From Candidatus Methylacidiphilum fumarolicum (GTDB lineage: Bacteria > Verrucomicrobiota > Verrucomicrobiia > Methylacidiphilales > Methylacidiphilaceae), in the NCBI RefSeq assembly GCF_949774925.1, contig NZ_OX458932.1:558001-622000 (forward strand): a stretch of 64,000 nucleotides of DNA, given 5' to 3'. The notes under the pieces were generated by a model. It made no database searches. It saw nothing but the letters and a program-made list of their open reading frames with translations, and was not told the DNA's origin. Below, piece after piece: positions 43,102 to 52,341 of this stretch. Position 1 is the stretch's first letter; every line of letters begins with the position of its first letter. A program made the translations under genes and the position numbers.

Positions 43102-44286
43102 TTAGGTTAGAAAAGCGATTGATGTTGAATAGCCGTGAAGAAAATTCATTCCCCAGGAAGGCCCTATTTCGCCGTTGGCAAAAAATCCTGCTTGAGGAAT
43201 ACCTGGAAAATAGTCTTGCACACTTTTAGCGTCCACATTGGCAGATGGCCCAAAGAGGTTTTTACCTCTTCCAGTACAAATCGCTTGTAAAACAGCATAA
43301 GGAGCAACTTTCCTAGAAGCTACTTTTAGTTTTTCTTCTTCAAGCACTTTTTGAAGGGAAAGAGTAGCGGAGGCGGGGTCCCTTAATTGGTATTGAACGG
43401 TCTGGCCAATTCTCGCTAATGCCCCAATAGCTATAGCCCCAGTAGAAGGATCAGCGCCCAAAATGTTACGAATGATGAAATCACCTTGCTTGAATTCCTC
43501 AAGGTATTCTGAAACAGCTAGCCCGATAAACAGATGTCCTTGAACAGCAAGCCGTTCTTTTTCTGATAAAGAATCGAAAGCCTTAGCCAAAGCCTGATAA
43601 GCAGTTTTTCGACCTAGGGTATAGAGAATGTTTTGTTCGGCGTTGGTGATCATATAAGGCTCACCAATAGGCCGACAGGCTTGAGAAACGATTACATCAA
43701 GTTGAATATCACCAGCAAGCGGAACAAGGAGACATCCAGAAATAGGCTTGCGATTGTAGTAGATACAAGGCTCATTTTCTTTTCCATTGGGAATTCCACC
43801 CCAAGCTGGAATATTGGGGTAAGCTTGATTTAAATATTTAAGAAATCTTTCGATTGGGAAGTTTGGTTCGCTGAAGACGGCAAAACCTTTGATTTGAGAG
43901 GGGTCAAAAGAAACGATAGATTTCCAGTTATCAACAATCTCTAGAGAATCAATCAGTTGGGTATCGATTGGAATTCCTTGAACTTTTAAAGCTTCGTGAT
44001 GAAGAAGCATCAATGAAAAAGAAGCCTGCCCTTCGTTTTCTATCCCTTGGCCCACAATACCAGAGCTGGCAATAAGAATGAGTTCTTTTAGATGACCATA
44101 AATAGTCAATATATCTGAAAGTTCTTCGAAGCAATTCAGATCGGATTTTGTATAGCCGGCCCAGGCAAAAGAGAGCCCAATAGATGGTTCTACTGCTAAT
44201 TCTGATCGAAGATGAGAGACCAGTTGAATGATTCTCTTTTCTTCGAGGGGCCCATTATATGTACTACTTACTGCATGCATTGGCAC
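43102..44286 (-). CDS. FIST-domain protein
   Basis: A 394-residue protein with an N-terminal FIST domain (about 25-210) and a FIST_C domain (about 220-375). Such proteins are proposed small-ligand sensors in signal transduction. Visible traits are the glycine-rich ILIASSGIVGQG, GGIPNGKENEP, RPIGEPYMITNAEQN and FFANGEIGP near the end. No kinase or cyclase gene is adjacent. The stop lies about 16 bp from IS607 relic B. Confidence 0.85.
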   Translation of the reverse strand: MPMHAVSSTYNGPLEEKRIIQLVSHLRSELAVEPSIGLSFAWAGYTKSDLNCFEELSDILTIYGHLKELILIASSGIVGQGIENEGQASFSLMLLHHEALKVQGIPIDTQLIDSLEIVDNWKSIVSFDPSQIKGFAVFSEPNFPIERFLKYLNQAYPNIPAWGGIPNGKENEPCIYYNRKPISGCLLVPLAGDIQLDVIVSQACRPIGEPYMITNAEQNILYTLGRKTAYQALAKAFDSLSEKERLAVQGHLFIGLAVSEYLEEFKQGDFIIRNILGADPSTGAIAIGALARIGQTVQYQLRDPASATLSLQKVLEEEKLKVASRKVAPYAVLQAICTGRGKNLFGPSANVDAKSVQDYFPGIPQAGFFANGEIGPSWGMNFLHGYSTSIAFLT

Positions 44287-44322
44287 TCTCTCTAATGTAT
44301 CATTAGCTTTTCTAATCTCTTG

Positions 44323-45330
44323 TCAATGATCATCAATGGAAAAATCATCTTTCCAACATTTTGATGCAAGCTTAAAACTTTCTGGAGTTAAGCTATAATT
44401 GAGATGGCCTACAGGTAAAATATAAAGATGCTTTGCCTCCCATTTTTCCTGAATCTTTTTTAGTATCCAAGGGGGACTGATTGGATCGAATTGACCGCCA
44501 ACAATGAGTATATTATCTCCTCTGACTTTAGGGATAGAAAAACTAGGACAAGCAAGCCGGAGATGTGGTTCAGTTTCTGAATGCGAAATTCCAAGACGTT
44601 TTAATTTTCTTCTGATCTCTTTCCCAATTGGCGAGCCCCATATGACATGCTGAATATTAAGTAGCGGTTCCACCAATATCAGTTTGTGAAATGTCTTTTC
44701 AAGAGAAGCAGCTTGGGTAATTGTCCAACCTCCATAACTGATTCCCCAGGCGCCAATCATGGGAGATCCCATCAAATAAAGGCCTTTTGTAAAGATATAG
44801 AGGTCTATAACAGATTGTCTTAGGGTCTCCATGGTATGAATAATATTTGGTTGAACGCAGGAAGGACTAAACAAACTGAAGGAGGCGGGTTTTCTCTGAA
44901 AATGATAGGGCAGATGCATGATGACTCCATTCCATCCTTTGTTGTTAAGCCAGCGGACCCATTTTATATAGCCCTTTAAAGAAAGGGACAAGAGGCCATG
45001 AAGCAAGATCATTGTAGGAGCCTGATGCCACCCTTTTTTGGAAGGGAAAAGTTCGAAAGTAGCATAATTGGAGAAAGAGTGAGGGCTTCGGACGAAGCTT
45101 GGAAAAGTTAATTGATCCTGTCGATGAATGGCATTGGCGATATAAGAAGTGATTTTATTTTCGTATCGAGAGTCAGGATTATAGTATTCTTTAAAAGAAG
45201 CTTCCCTCCAACTATCAATGTAAGAGCAAAGTTGAGATGGAAAATTAGGAGGAAGTCCATAGGGCTTCTGAAGTAAGTTAAAAATGCAAATGGAAATTCC
45301 ATCAACAAGATGTGAGAGAAAACTTTTCAA
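44323..45330 (-). CDS. Alpha/beta-hydrolase family protein
   Basis: A 335-residue predicted cytoplasmic hydrolase. The nucleophile elbow is GAWGISYGGWT (serine in GISYGG), the oxyanion region MILLHGLLSLSL, an aspartate follows in ILIVGGQFDPISPP and a histidine in LPVGHLNYS completes a plausible triad. The substrate is not evident. It is 36 bp upstream of the FIST gene on the same strand, with which it may be co-transcribed. Confidence 0.85.
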   Translation of the reverse strand: MKSFLSHLVDGISICIFNLLQKPYGLPPNFPSQLCSYIDSWREASFKEYYNPDSRYENKITSYIANAIHRQDQLTFPSFVRSPHSFSNYATFELFPSKKGWHQAPTMILLHGLLSLSLKGYIKWVRWLNNKGWNGVIMHLPYHFQRKPASFSLFSPSCVQPNIIHTMETLRQSVIDLYIFTKGLYLMGSPMIGAWGISYGGWTITQAASLEKTFHKLILVEPLLNIQHVIWGSPIGKEIRRKLKRLGISHSETEPHLRLACPSFSIPKVRGDNILIVGGQFDPISPPWILKKIQEKWEAKHLYILPVGHLNYSLTPESFKLASKCWKDDFSIDDH

Positions 45331-45470
45331 TTCTTGGTTTATTGTTAATATGGAAATGAAACTTGTAGCAGATACCAGAAAATTTTGATTGGCTCAAGGA
45401 TTTTAACGATAAAATTTTTTTATTTTACGGATACAAAAAATAATGTTCAAATCTCCTTAAGGAGGGATTT

Positions 45471-46991
45471 ATGTTAACAGAGACTTTTTCTGAAAAATCG
45501 CAATCGACTTTATATACTCTTTTACCAAAGGTTCAGAATTTTTTGAAGATGCCCAAGAAGCTTTTTATTGGGGGTAAATGGGTGGATGCGGTTTCTGGCA
45601 AAACCTTCCCGACCTACGATCCGGCAACTGGAGAAATCTTGGCACACGTGGCCGAAGCAGATAAGGAGGATGTGGACAAGGCAGTGAAGGCTGCTAGAGA
45701 GGCTTTTGAAAAGGGACCGTGGGCTAAGATGACCCCTTCGGACAGAGGGAAATTGATATGGAAGCTGGCAGATTTGATCGAGGAAAATCTTGAAGAATTA
45801 GCCCAAATAGAGTCGCTTGACAACGGGAAACCGATGGCTGTTGCTAAAGTTGCAGATCTCCCATTATCTATCGATCTATTCCGTTATATGGCTGGATGGG
45901 CTACAAAAATAGAAGGTAACACCATCCCCTTTTCGTTGGCTAAGCCAGAAACATTTGTTTCTTATACAATAAGAGAGCCTATTGGAGTGGTTGGCCAGAT
46001 TATTCCATGGAACTTTCCCTTATTAATGGCTGCCTGGAAATTAGGACCAGCGCTTGCGACAGGGTGTACAATCGTCCTGAAACCAGCTGAACAGACTCCT
46101 TTATCTGCTTTGTGGTTAGGAGAACTGATTCAACAGGCAGGTTTCCCTGATGGTGTCGTCAATATTTTGCCCGGTTTTGGAGAAACGGCGGGAGCGGCGA
46201 TAGCTAGTCATATGGACATCGATAAAGTTGCTTTTACCGGTTCTACAGAAGTGGGTAAAATCATTGTGAAGGCAGCAGCTTCCAATTTGAAAAAGGTTAG
46301 CTTGGAGCTAGGTGGGAAATCCCCTAACATTGTTTTTTCTGATGCGGATTTATCTACTGCTATCCCTGGAGCGGCGTCTGCTATCTTTTTCAACCATGGA
46401 CAGTGCTGTTGCGCAGGAAGCAGACTGTATGTAGAGAAAAAAGTGTTTGATAAGGTGGTCGAAGGAGTGAGCGAGGAGGCAAAGAAAATCCGCCTAGGTC
46501 CTGGATTGGATCCAGCAACTCAAATGGGGCCGCTTGTCTCGCAAGAACAATTTGATAGAGTATCCTCCTATATTCGGTCTGGGATTAGTGAAGGAGGCAG
46601 AGTGATCACTGGAGGCAATCGATACGGGGAGCGGGGATATTTTATTCAACCGACGATCTTTAGTGGCGTTCATTCTGACATGAAAATTGTGAATGAAGAG
46701 ATATTCGGGCCTGTGGTCTGTGCGATGCCCTTTGAAGGTGTCGATGAGATAGCTCCAGTCGCTAATCAGACAATCTATGGCTTGGCTGCTGGCATATGGA
46801 CAAATGATATTTCAAAAGCCCATCGGCTTGCCTCTAAACTGAAGGCAGGTACGGTATGGATCAACTGTTATAATGTGTTTGATGCCGCCTTGCCTTTTGG
46901 TGGTTATAAACAATCTGGATGGGGTAGAGAGATGGGGCATGCAGTGCTTGAAAATTATCTAGAGACAAAGTCAGTTTGTATCCAGATTTGA
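45471..46991 (+). CDS. Aldehyde dehydrogenase (NAD-dependent, class 1/2-like)
   Basis: A 506-residue aldehyde dehydrogenase. The substrate and cofactor landmarks are all present: PWNFPLLMAAWKLGPAL, VAFTGSTEVGK, the catalytic glutamate in LELGGKSPNIVF, the catalytic cysteine in FFNHGQCCCAGSR and NEEIFGPV. A strong AAGGAGG site precedes ATG 45471; about 25 residues precede the conserved start KLFIGGKWV. Could oxidise acetaldehyde, glycolaldehyde or similar; specificity cannot be read. Confidence 0.93.
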   Translation: MLTETFSEKSQSTLYTLLPKVQNFLKMPKKLFIGGKWVDAVSGKTFPTYDPATGEILAHVAEADKEDVDKAVKAAREAFEKGPWAKMTPSDRGKLIWKLADLIEENLEELAQIESLDNGKPMAVAKVADLPLSIDLFRYMAGWATKIEGNTIPFSLAKPETFVSYTIREPIGVVGQIIPWNFPLLMAAWKLGPALATGCTIVLKPAEQTPLSALWLGELIQQAGFPDGVVNILPGFGETAGAAIASHMDIDKVAFTGSTEVGKIIVKAAASNLKKVSLELGGKSPNIVFSDADLSTAIPGAASAIFFNHGQCCCAGSRLYVEKKVFDKVVEGVSEEAKKIRLGPGLDPATQMGPLVSQEQFDRVSSYIRSGISEGGRVITGGNRYGERGYFIQPTIFSGVHSDMKIVNEEIFGPVVCAMPFEGVDEIAPVANQTIYGLAAGIWTNDISKAHRLASKLKAGTVWINCYNVFDAALPFGGYKQSGWGREMGHAVLENYLETKSVCIQI

Positions 46992-47005
46992 ATCTACCAT
47001 TTCAT

Positions 47006-47039
47006 CATGCGGAATGGGAATATTTTCCCATTCCGCATG
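47006..47039. repeat. Perfect 15-bp inverted repeat after aldehyde dehydrogenase
   Basis: CATGCGGAATGGGAA and its exact complement TTCCCATTCCGCATG are separated by TATT. It may act as a terminator or 3' stabiliser for the aldehyde dehydrogenase mRNA, though no T-run follows on the plus strand (an A-run does). It sits just outside the IS605-type element. Confidence 0.7.
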
Positions 47040-47050
47040 AAAAAAACTCT

Positions 47051-48580
47051 TTAAAAAGAACTCTTTAAAAAGAAACAATGAACTACTCCATCCAAGCCTG
47101 AGGGCTCTGGGATGGAGTTTCGCGCTTCCCTGCGGGCAGTTTCACCGGAGTATGCTCGGCTCGCGGACTTCCAGCCCGCAGCGAGGTTCCATCCGGCCAG
47201 AGCTTCCCGCTCCACGCATGGATCGGTTCCCGTCCATTCCTTTCCGCATACAACGACCTTCGGCCCCGGAAAGGCGAAGCCGTGGTCCTTCTCCCATTTC
47301 GCCAAGCCCCAGTCGAGAAGCCCGAGCGCCGAGTTCTCGTCCCGATGGCAGGACGCTCCGCATGCGCACCCATGCCACCGGTCGCCGAGGGTCTTTTTCA
47401 CGACGCCGCCGCATCGGTGGCATCTCTGGCTTGGCTTCAACGTCCTCGCCTGTGCTTCCAGGTATCCGATACCAGCCTCTTCCGCTTTGTATCCGACCAT
47501 CGCCCCGAAAGCTCCGAACGATGCGTCCAATATCTCTCGATTCAGCCCGGCTTTTTGCCGCACACGTTTCCCGGGATTTTCCCGGCTGCCCCGGGCCGAA
47601 GCCGTCATCCTTTTCGGCTCCAGCTCCTCCGTGATCAACAGTCCGCTGCGTCTCACCATCGCGGCGCTCTGCTTGTGCAGGAAATCCTTCCTGACGTTCG
47701 CCACCTTGGCGTGCATCCGGGCGAGCAGCTCGTACTGCTTGCGCAACCTCTTGGAAATGCGAAATCCCTTCCGTTTCCCGTGCTTGCGGATCGCCGCCTC
47801 CATCTTGCGGGAGATCGTCCGTCCGAGCTTCCTGAGCTTCTTAAGCGCCTTGCGCAGATGGCGCGGATTGGCGACCTCGGAAACGTCCGGCTCGCTCTTT
47901 CCCGGCTCCAACCTGGCGCTGGTCAGGAACCGCTCCGTGCCCAGGTCGAAAGCCTCGGCTCCACAGCCATGCTCCCGCGCCGGCCGGCAGCGCATCGTGA
48001 CCGACGCATGCCATCGGCCGCCGGAAAGAAAGATCTCGCATGTCCTGGGTTCCCTGGGAGTACGGGCCTTGCCCCGGATCGGGATCTCCCCGATGCCGGA
48101 GAGACGAAGCTTCAGGTGAGCGCTTCGCTCTCTGGCGAGCAGCCGCCAGTCTCCTTCGTGCTGCTTGAAGCCGAAACCGCTGAATCGCCCTGCCTGCTTG
48201 AAACGCGGGCATCCCGGCTTTTCGCCTTGCCGGACGCGGCGGAAGAACGCCTGAAAGGCGAGATCCAACCTCTTGAGCGTTACCTGGGCGGATTGAGCGT
48301 TGATCGAGGCGAGAAGCGCGCTGCGGGAACGGAGCTCGGTGAGCCATCGGCACTGCTCGACGAAACCGATGCGCCGCTTTTCCTCCTTCCACGCCCGCCT
48401 GCGCTCCTCCAAAGCTAGGTTCCAGAGGAAGCAATGGACCCAGCGCGTCCGGAAAAGCTCATCCCGGACGGTCTTGGATGGATAGAGCCGGTAGGTGACC
48501 TTGCGCTCGACCGGGCCCAGAACGGGAAGACCAGCGGGTGATGCGATCATCATGAGGCGACGCTGGACAGTGGCCAGCAA
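47051..48580 (-). CDS. tnpB: TnpB RNA-guided nuclease-family protein, full-length
   Basis: A 509-residue TnpB (Cas12 ancestor family) without interruption. The RuvC-like acids are D212 in AEAFDLGTERF, glutamate 318 or 319 in GLLITEEL and D414 in SCHRDENSA; a zinc ribbon uses C387, C390, C405 and C407 (QRCHRCG, HGCACG). The N-terminus VERKVTYRLYPSKTVRDEL begins near residue 24, so the true start may be one of the internal Met codons. The last residues read across the element's right end into flanking DNA. Confidence 0.88.
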   Translation of the reverse strand: MLATVQRRLMMIASPAGLPVLGPVERKVTYRLYPSKTVRDELFRTRWVHCFLWNLALEERRRAWKEEKRRIGFVEQCRWLTELRSRSALLASINAQSAQVTLKRLDLAFQAFFRRVRQGEKPGCPRFKQAGRFSGFGFKQHEGDWRLLARERSAHLKLRLSGIGEIPIRGKARTPREPRTCEIFLSGGRWHASVTMRCRPAREHGCGAEAFDLGTERFLTSARLEPGKSEPDVSEVANPRHLRKALKKLRKLGRTISRKMEAAIRKHGKRKGFRISKRLRKQYELLARMHAKVANVRKDFLHKQSAAMVRRSGLLITEELEPKRMTASARGSRENPGKRVRQKAGLNREILDASFGAFGAMVGYKAEEAGIGYLEAQARTLKPSQRCHRCGGVVKKTLGDRWHGCACGASCHRDENSALGLLDWGLAKWEKDHGFAFPGPKVVVCGKEWTGTDPCVEREALAGWNLAAGWKSASRAYSGETARREARNSIPEPSGLDGVVHCFFLKSSF

Positions 48581-49085
48581 TATGGTCTATCATTTAGTGT
48601 AATGACAGGTCAAGTGCGTTTGCACCTTCTGCATCACTGCGTTTACGCGCTGCACTACCATTTAGTTCTTGTCACAAAATACCGCCGCAAGGCGCTCACC
48701 CGCCCCATGCTTGACCGGTGCGTGCTATTGCGGAAATGAGCTGGGAGGGATGGGGCGGACAGCTGCTTGAGTGCAACGGAGAATCTGACCACGTTCACTT
48801 GCTGGTTGCGTTGCCACCAAATCTTGGACTCAGCCGCTTCCTGAACAATCTCAAGACAACTTCTTCCAGGCTTCTCCGCAGAGAGTTTGCCACAACGGTC
48901 GCCCGTTTCTATCGTAAGGCAGTTCTTTGGAGCCGTTCCTACTGCGTTATCACGTGCGGGGGCGCCCCATTAACCGTCCCCAAACAGTACATCGAACGGC
49001 AAGAAACGCCGGAATAGGGCGGCCTTCACCACCAGCCAAGCCCAAGGCTCTGGCTGGAGCACTGGCCGCCAGAGAGGGTAGTTTT
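47075..49085. mobile_element. GC-rich IS200/IS605-type element, open tnpB, broken tnpA
   Basis: About 2.0 kb with GC content visibly above 60%, against about 42% around it, so recently acquired. tnpB (minus) and tnpA (plus) are divergent, as in IS605. The right end (low coordinates) contains the hairpin ACTCCATCC/GGATGGAGT; the left end (about 49018-49070) contains inverted GGCGGCC/GGCCGCC with AGCCAAGCCCAAGGCTCTGG between. Ends are approximate. It is unrelated at its ends to the element at 21051. Confidence 0.8.
48602..49017 (+). pseudogene. tnpA: tnpA, Y1 transposase, one frameshift
   Basis: The 5' frame from ATG 48602 gives MTGQVRLHLLHHCVYALHYH and KYRRKALTRPMLDR, then reaches a stop. Near 48715 the homology moves by one base to a frame starting VRAIAEMSWEGWGGQLLECN, with the HUH motif in ESDHVHLLVALP and the catalytic-tyrosine helix in PKQYIERQETPE. 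A single indel near 48715 therefore inactivates it. Confidence 0.85.
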
Positions 49086-49092
49086 TCAAATA

Positions 49093-49770
49093 TCATCCGC
49101 CGGCGGAGGCTTCGTCTATACCTTTGAGAATTTCGGAGAGGGTTTGGACTGAAAGCTCTTCGGTAAAAAAAGAGCTTTCTAAGACAAGGGTATTAGCTCC
49201 TGCAATCACTGTTGAAGGAATAGTTTGAGCGGATAATCCGCCTTCTACTTGTATTTCAAAATTGAGATTGTTCTTTTCGCGAAATTCCTTGGCTTTTCTT
49301 ATTTTAGAGAGCTTTTCTGGCTGAAATGGGTGTATTTTAGGCGGAAAATTACTTATAAGAAAGAGAATGGCTTGGAGCTGAGGGAGATACTTGATGCTCT
49401 TTTCAAAAAGAGTCAGTGGATTGAGTGCTAGACCACAACGGCAACCAAGACCTCGAATTAAATTAATCGTTTTTTGTATATCATGGTGAGACTCCAGGTG
49501 GACAATGAGGAGATCAGCACCAGCTTCAATAAAATCTCTTGCAAAACGATCCGGTTGTTGAATAAGGAGATGAACTTCAATTGGCAAATCTGTCATTGAT
49601 CGCAAAGCAGCAATAAAATCTGGACCTATAGAAAGATTAGGGACAAAATGACCATCCATTACATCCACATGAATCGAATTACATCTCATGATTTCGGCTT
49701 TTTGTATCTCCTTGGGTAGTTGAAAAGGATTTATTCCGATATTGATTGAGAGACGAATTGGTTGCAGCAT
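49093..49770 (-). CDS. rpe: Divergent ribulose-phosphate 3-epimerase
   Basis: A TIM-barrel protein of 225 residues from the ribulose-5-phosphate 3-epimerase family. The metal/catalytic aspartate is in SIHVDVMDGHFVPN (34-47), with EVHLLIQQPDRF and VHLESHHDIQ following. The N-terminal motif usually containing SILSADF is LSINIGINPFQ here and the second aspartate of VDGG is glutamate (VEGGL), so activity may be changed. The last codons are GC-rich and lie next to the IS605-type element, suggesting the C-terminus was modified by insertion. Confidence 0.78.
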   Translation of the reverse strand: MLQPIRLSINIGINPFQLPKEIQKAEIMRCNSIHVDVMDGHFVPNLSIGPDFIAALRSMTDLPIEVHLLIQQPDRFARDFIEAGADLLIVHLESHHDIQKTINLIRGLGCRCGLALNPLTLFEKSIKYLPQLQAILFLISNFPPKIHPFQPEKLSKIRKAKEFREKNNLNFEIQVEGGLSAQTIPSTVIAGANTLVLESSFFTEELSVQTLSEILKGIDEASAGG

Positions 49771-49791
49771 AATTTTTTTACTTAAGTTTTG

Positions 49792-50175
49792 TTATTGGTT
49801 ACGTTCAATCAGCTCTATTTCATAACCATCTGGATGGTCAATAAACGCAAATTTTGTACCATTAGAGGTAACAGTTGGACCATCGGAAAACTGGTATCCT
49901 AATTTTGAACAATGCTCTCTAAATTGTTCTAGATTTTTAACCTCAAATGCTAGATGCATCAAATCTGGGGGAACATTGACTTTTCCACTTCCAGGATAAT
50001 AACAAAGTTCGATCTCCTCGTCACTTCCGGGAAGTTTTAAAAAGGCTAAAATAGATCCCCTTGGAGATTGCGTCTTTCTGACTACTTCCATTCCCAGTAC
50101 AGTAGTAAAAAACTTGATTGACTCTTCGATATTGTTTACCCTCAAGCGAGTATGGAGAAGTTTGGATGCTTTCAT
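49792..50175 (-). CDS. gloA: Lactoylglutathione lyase (glyoxalase I)
   Basis: A 127-residue vicinal-oxygen-chelate protein converting methylglyoxal hemithioacetal to S-lactoylglutathione. Metal ligands are placed as expected: H8 in LLHTRLRV, glutamate in EIELCYYPG, histidine in LMHLAFEV and glutamate in YEIELIE. It lies 21 bp upstream of the rpe-like gene in the same direction. Confidence 0.92.
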   Translation of the reverse strand: MKASKLLHTRLRVNNIEESIKFFTTVLGMEVVRKTQSPRGSILAFLKLPGSDEEIELCYYPGSGKVNVPPDLMHLAFEVKNLEQFREHCSKLGYQFSDGPTVTSNGTKFAFIDHPDGYEIELIERNQ

Positions 50176-50461
50176 AACTATCTGGCCAATGAACTACAAT
50201 GTTGCCTATTGTAGTTAAAGAGAGGGATAATAGTCACCCACTCAATAGTTTTAAGGGACAACTCAAAGTCTCTCTAATCAGTCCACATTCAGCTGTGATT
50301 GTTTCCTTTGCTAGCTGGATTTATAATGAAACAATACAGCCTTTTTCTTAATAAATAGCCTCTATTTTTTAAGAGATAAAGACAAAAAATTTTTGGGAAA
50401 AAATATTTTTTTGTCTTAAATGTTTTAAAACAAACCATTAGAAGAAGTTTTTCGTAGAGGT

Positions 50462-51526
50462 TTAAATATACAGGATATCATCCTTGCTTTTGATTTCTTT
50501 GCAGAAACAAGAAACCCAAAAAGCAGCCGTTTCCAAATCCTTTAAATGGAAAGCTTCTGTTGGGCTATGCATATATCTATTAGGAATTCCGATTACACAG
50601 CTAGGAATGCCTCCTTTTTGAATAAATAAAGCGTCTGCATCCGTTCCTGAGCGTCTAGGATCGATGCTATGCTGATGAGTTATACCCAATTGATGGGCCA
50701 GTTTATCTAAAGTCTTAACTACTCCTGGATGATTGATGCTCCCATGGCTTAATATGGGACCTTTTCCGAGTCGAATATCGCCGAATTTCTTTTTGTCGAC
50801 AATCGGAATATCAGTGGCATGGCCTACATCAAAGACAATGGCAATATCGGGATGGACTGAATAACCGATCATACTTGCCCCGTAGAGTCCATTTTCTTCT
50901 TGTATTGTCGAAGCTGCTATGATACAAGGACCAGAAACTTTCTCTTCGTAACAGAGCCTTAAGACTTCTGCGGCAGCAAAAGCCCCGACTTTGTCGTCAC
51001 ATCCTCTTGCTATCCAAATATCGTTGAGGAGAGGGAAAAAACTGCTATCATAAAGGGCCCAATCTCCAATCTGTACATACTGCAGAGCTTCATCTTTGCT
51101 GGATGCTCCAATATCAATAAAAAGTTCACTCCATTTGGGAGGTTTTTCTTGCGTTTCTTTTTCTTGCATATGAATGGCAAGCGTCCCGATTACCCCAGGG
51201 ATAGAGTTGCCCTCATGATAAATGTTTACTTTCCTCCCTTTAGCAAGTTTGGGATCTGGCCCTCCAACTGGAGCAAAGTAGAGAAACCCGGAGTCATCGA
51301 TATATTGGATTTGAAAGGCAATTTCATCAATGTGTCCATTAACTAAAATCTTAGGGTTGCCTTCTGGATTTAAATAGGCCACAGCATTCCCATAGGCATC
51401 TTTATCTAATCGATGGGCATACCTCTTTACATAGTCAATCCATATTTGTTGAGCTGGACTTTCCCAACCGGATGGGCTGGGACTTTTTAAAAGGGCACAG
51501 AGAAAATCAAAGGATTCTTTTTTCAT
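50462..51526 (-). CDS. M42-family metallopeptidase
   Basis: A 354-residue dinuclear metal aminopeptidase of the glutamyl-aminopeptidase/tetrahedral (TET) group. Metal ligands and catalytic acids are visible as VNGHIDEIAFQI, RGCDDKVGAFAA, QEENGLYGASM, FDVGHATDIP and MHSPTEAFHLKD. Probably a cytosolic self-compartmentalising peptide-degrading enzyme. It is a single gene; the 286 bp up to gloA (50176-50461) are AT-rich and hold no feature I recognise. Confidence 0.92.
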   Translation of the reverse strand: MKKESFDFLCALLKSPSPSGWESPAQQIWIDYVKRYAHRLDKDAYGNAVAYLNPEGNPKILVNGHIDEIAFQIQYIDDSGFLYFAPVGGPDPKLAKGRKVNIYHEGNSIPGVIGTLAIHMQEKETQEKPPKWSELFIDIGASSKDEALQYVQIGDWALYDSSFFPLLNDIWIARGCDDKVGAFAAAEVLRLCYEEKVSGPCIIAASTIQEENGLYGASMIGYSVHPDIAIVFDVGHATDIPIVDKKKFGDIRLGKGPILSHGSINHPGVVKTLDKLAHQLGITHQHSIDPRRSGTDADALFIQKGGIPSCVIGIPNRYMHSPTEAFHLKDLETAAFWVSCFCKEIKSKDDILYI

Positions 51527-51563
51527 AAGTTTTTCTTTGGTTATAAAGTTGAAAGAATGATTT

Positions 51564-52320
51564 CTATTCCTAAAAACATATTCTTACCTTCTTACGATTT
51601 ACCCGAGTACGTTCTTTTTGCTGCTTCCGGTTGAGCATTAGGCTTTCTGCTCGGGATCGTTTGTCGCCTTGTCTTATCTGGATTCACCAGCTTTCTCCAT
51701 AGCCTCTCGTCTTTTTTTTTATATTGGCACAAACCGAAAAGAGGGCGTAGGAAAGCAGGGAAGGATCGAAAGGAACTTCTTGGCATCTCTTCCTGCGCAA
51801 GAGAGGGATTTGCCCATTCATGACGGGGATTTTGGTTTCATAGGATTAGCAAAACTTCTAGGGGCCATCCGAAGGCGAACCGGACTAGCCAGTCCTGTGG
51901 ACGACCATGAGGCTCGGAGATCTTGCCCCATTCCCTCATATCCATCAGAGGTGAGGAAATTCTTTCTCTAGTAGTTTAGTTCGCTGCTTTCAATCCTACA
52001 GCCGTTCCTCCACCGTCTTGCCTTGGGTCAGGTAAAACCTTTCCAGCGCTGCTCCTGCTGCTCCTTCATATCCTTCTTTTGTCCGGTGCTGGAGGCTTTT
52101 GTATTCGCGCTCTCATCGCCTTTTGGCAATTACCCGCAATGAGTCCTCATGGGGGTAATACCGCCGGGTTGCCCGAATCGGTTAGGCAGCCAATACCTCT
52201 TCTTGCTGCCTTTTGCTACAGCCTGTTTACGCTCCAACCGATCAGCGCTCCAAATTTCTTCGGCGAATATAGGTTCGCCATGTCTATTTATAACTAGAAT
52301 AGCATGGCAATATCAATAAC
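51564..52320 (-). mobile_element. IS607-type relic C, internally deleted
   Basis: About 757 bp. On the minus strand it starts at the family left end (GTTATTGATATTGCCATGCT), carries a tnpA start at 52281 and ends at 51564 with the family right end TATGTTTTTAGGAATAG. Most of tnpB and the usual right-end tract are missing; a short 3' part AAAAAGAACGTACTCGGGTA remains. It occupies the gap between the M42 peptidase and DedA genes. Confidence 0.72.
52070..52281 (-). pseudogene. IS607 tnpA remnant, copy C
   Basis: Reading from 52281 gives MANLYSPKKFGALIGWSVNR followed by an in-frame stop, the same MerR-type HTH start as in copies A and B. The recombinase core is not recognisable. Confidence 0.65.
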
Positions 52321-52341
52321 TATTCTTTACGCTTTTCTTTG

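Noticed and set aside
47112-48418. Long open frames of 335 and 378 codons on the plus strand opposite tnpB
   Set aside because: They are antisense to a well-supported TnpB gene in very GC-rich DNA, where stop codons are rare; no family motif or ribosome site was seen.
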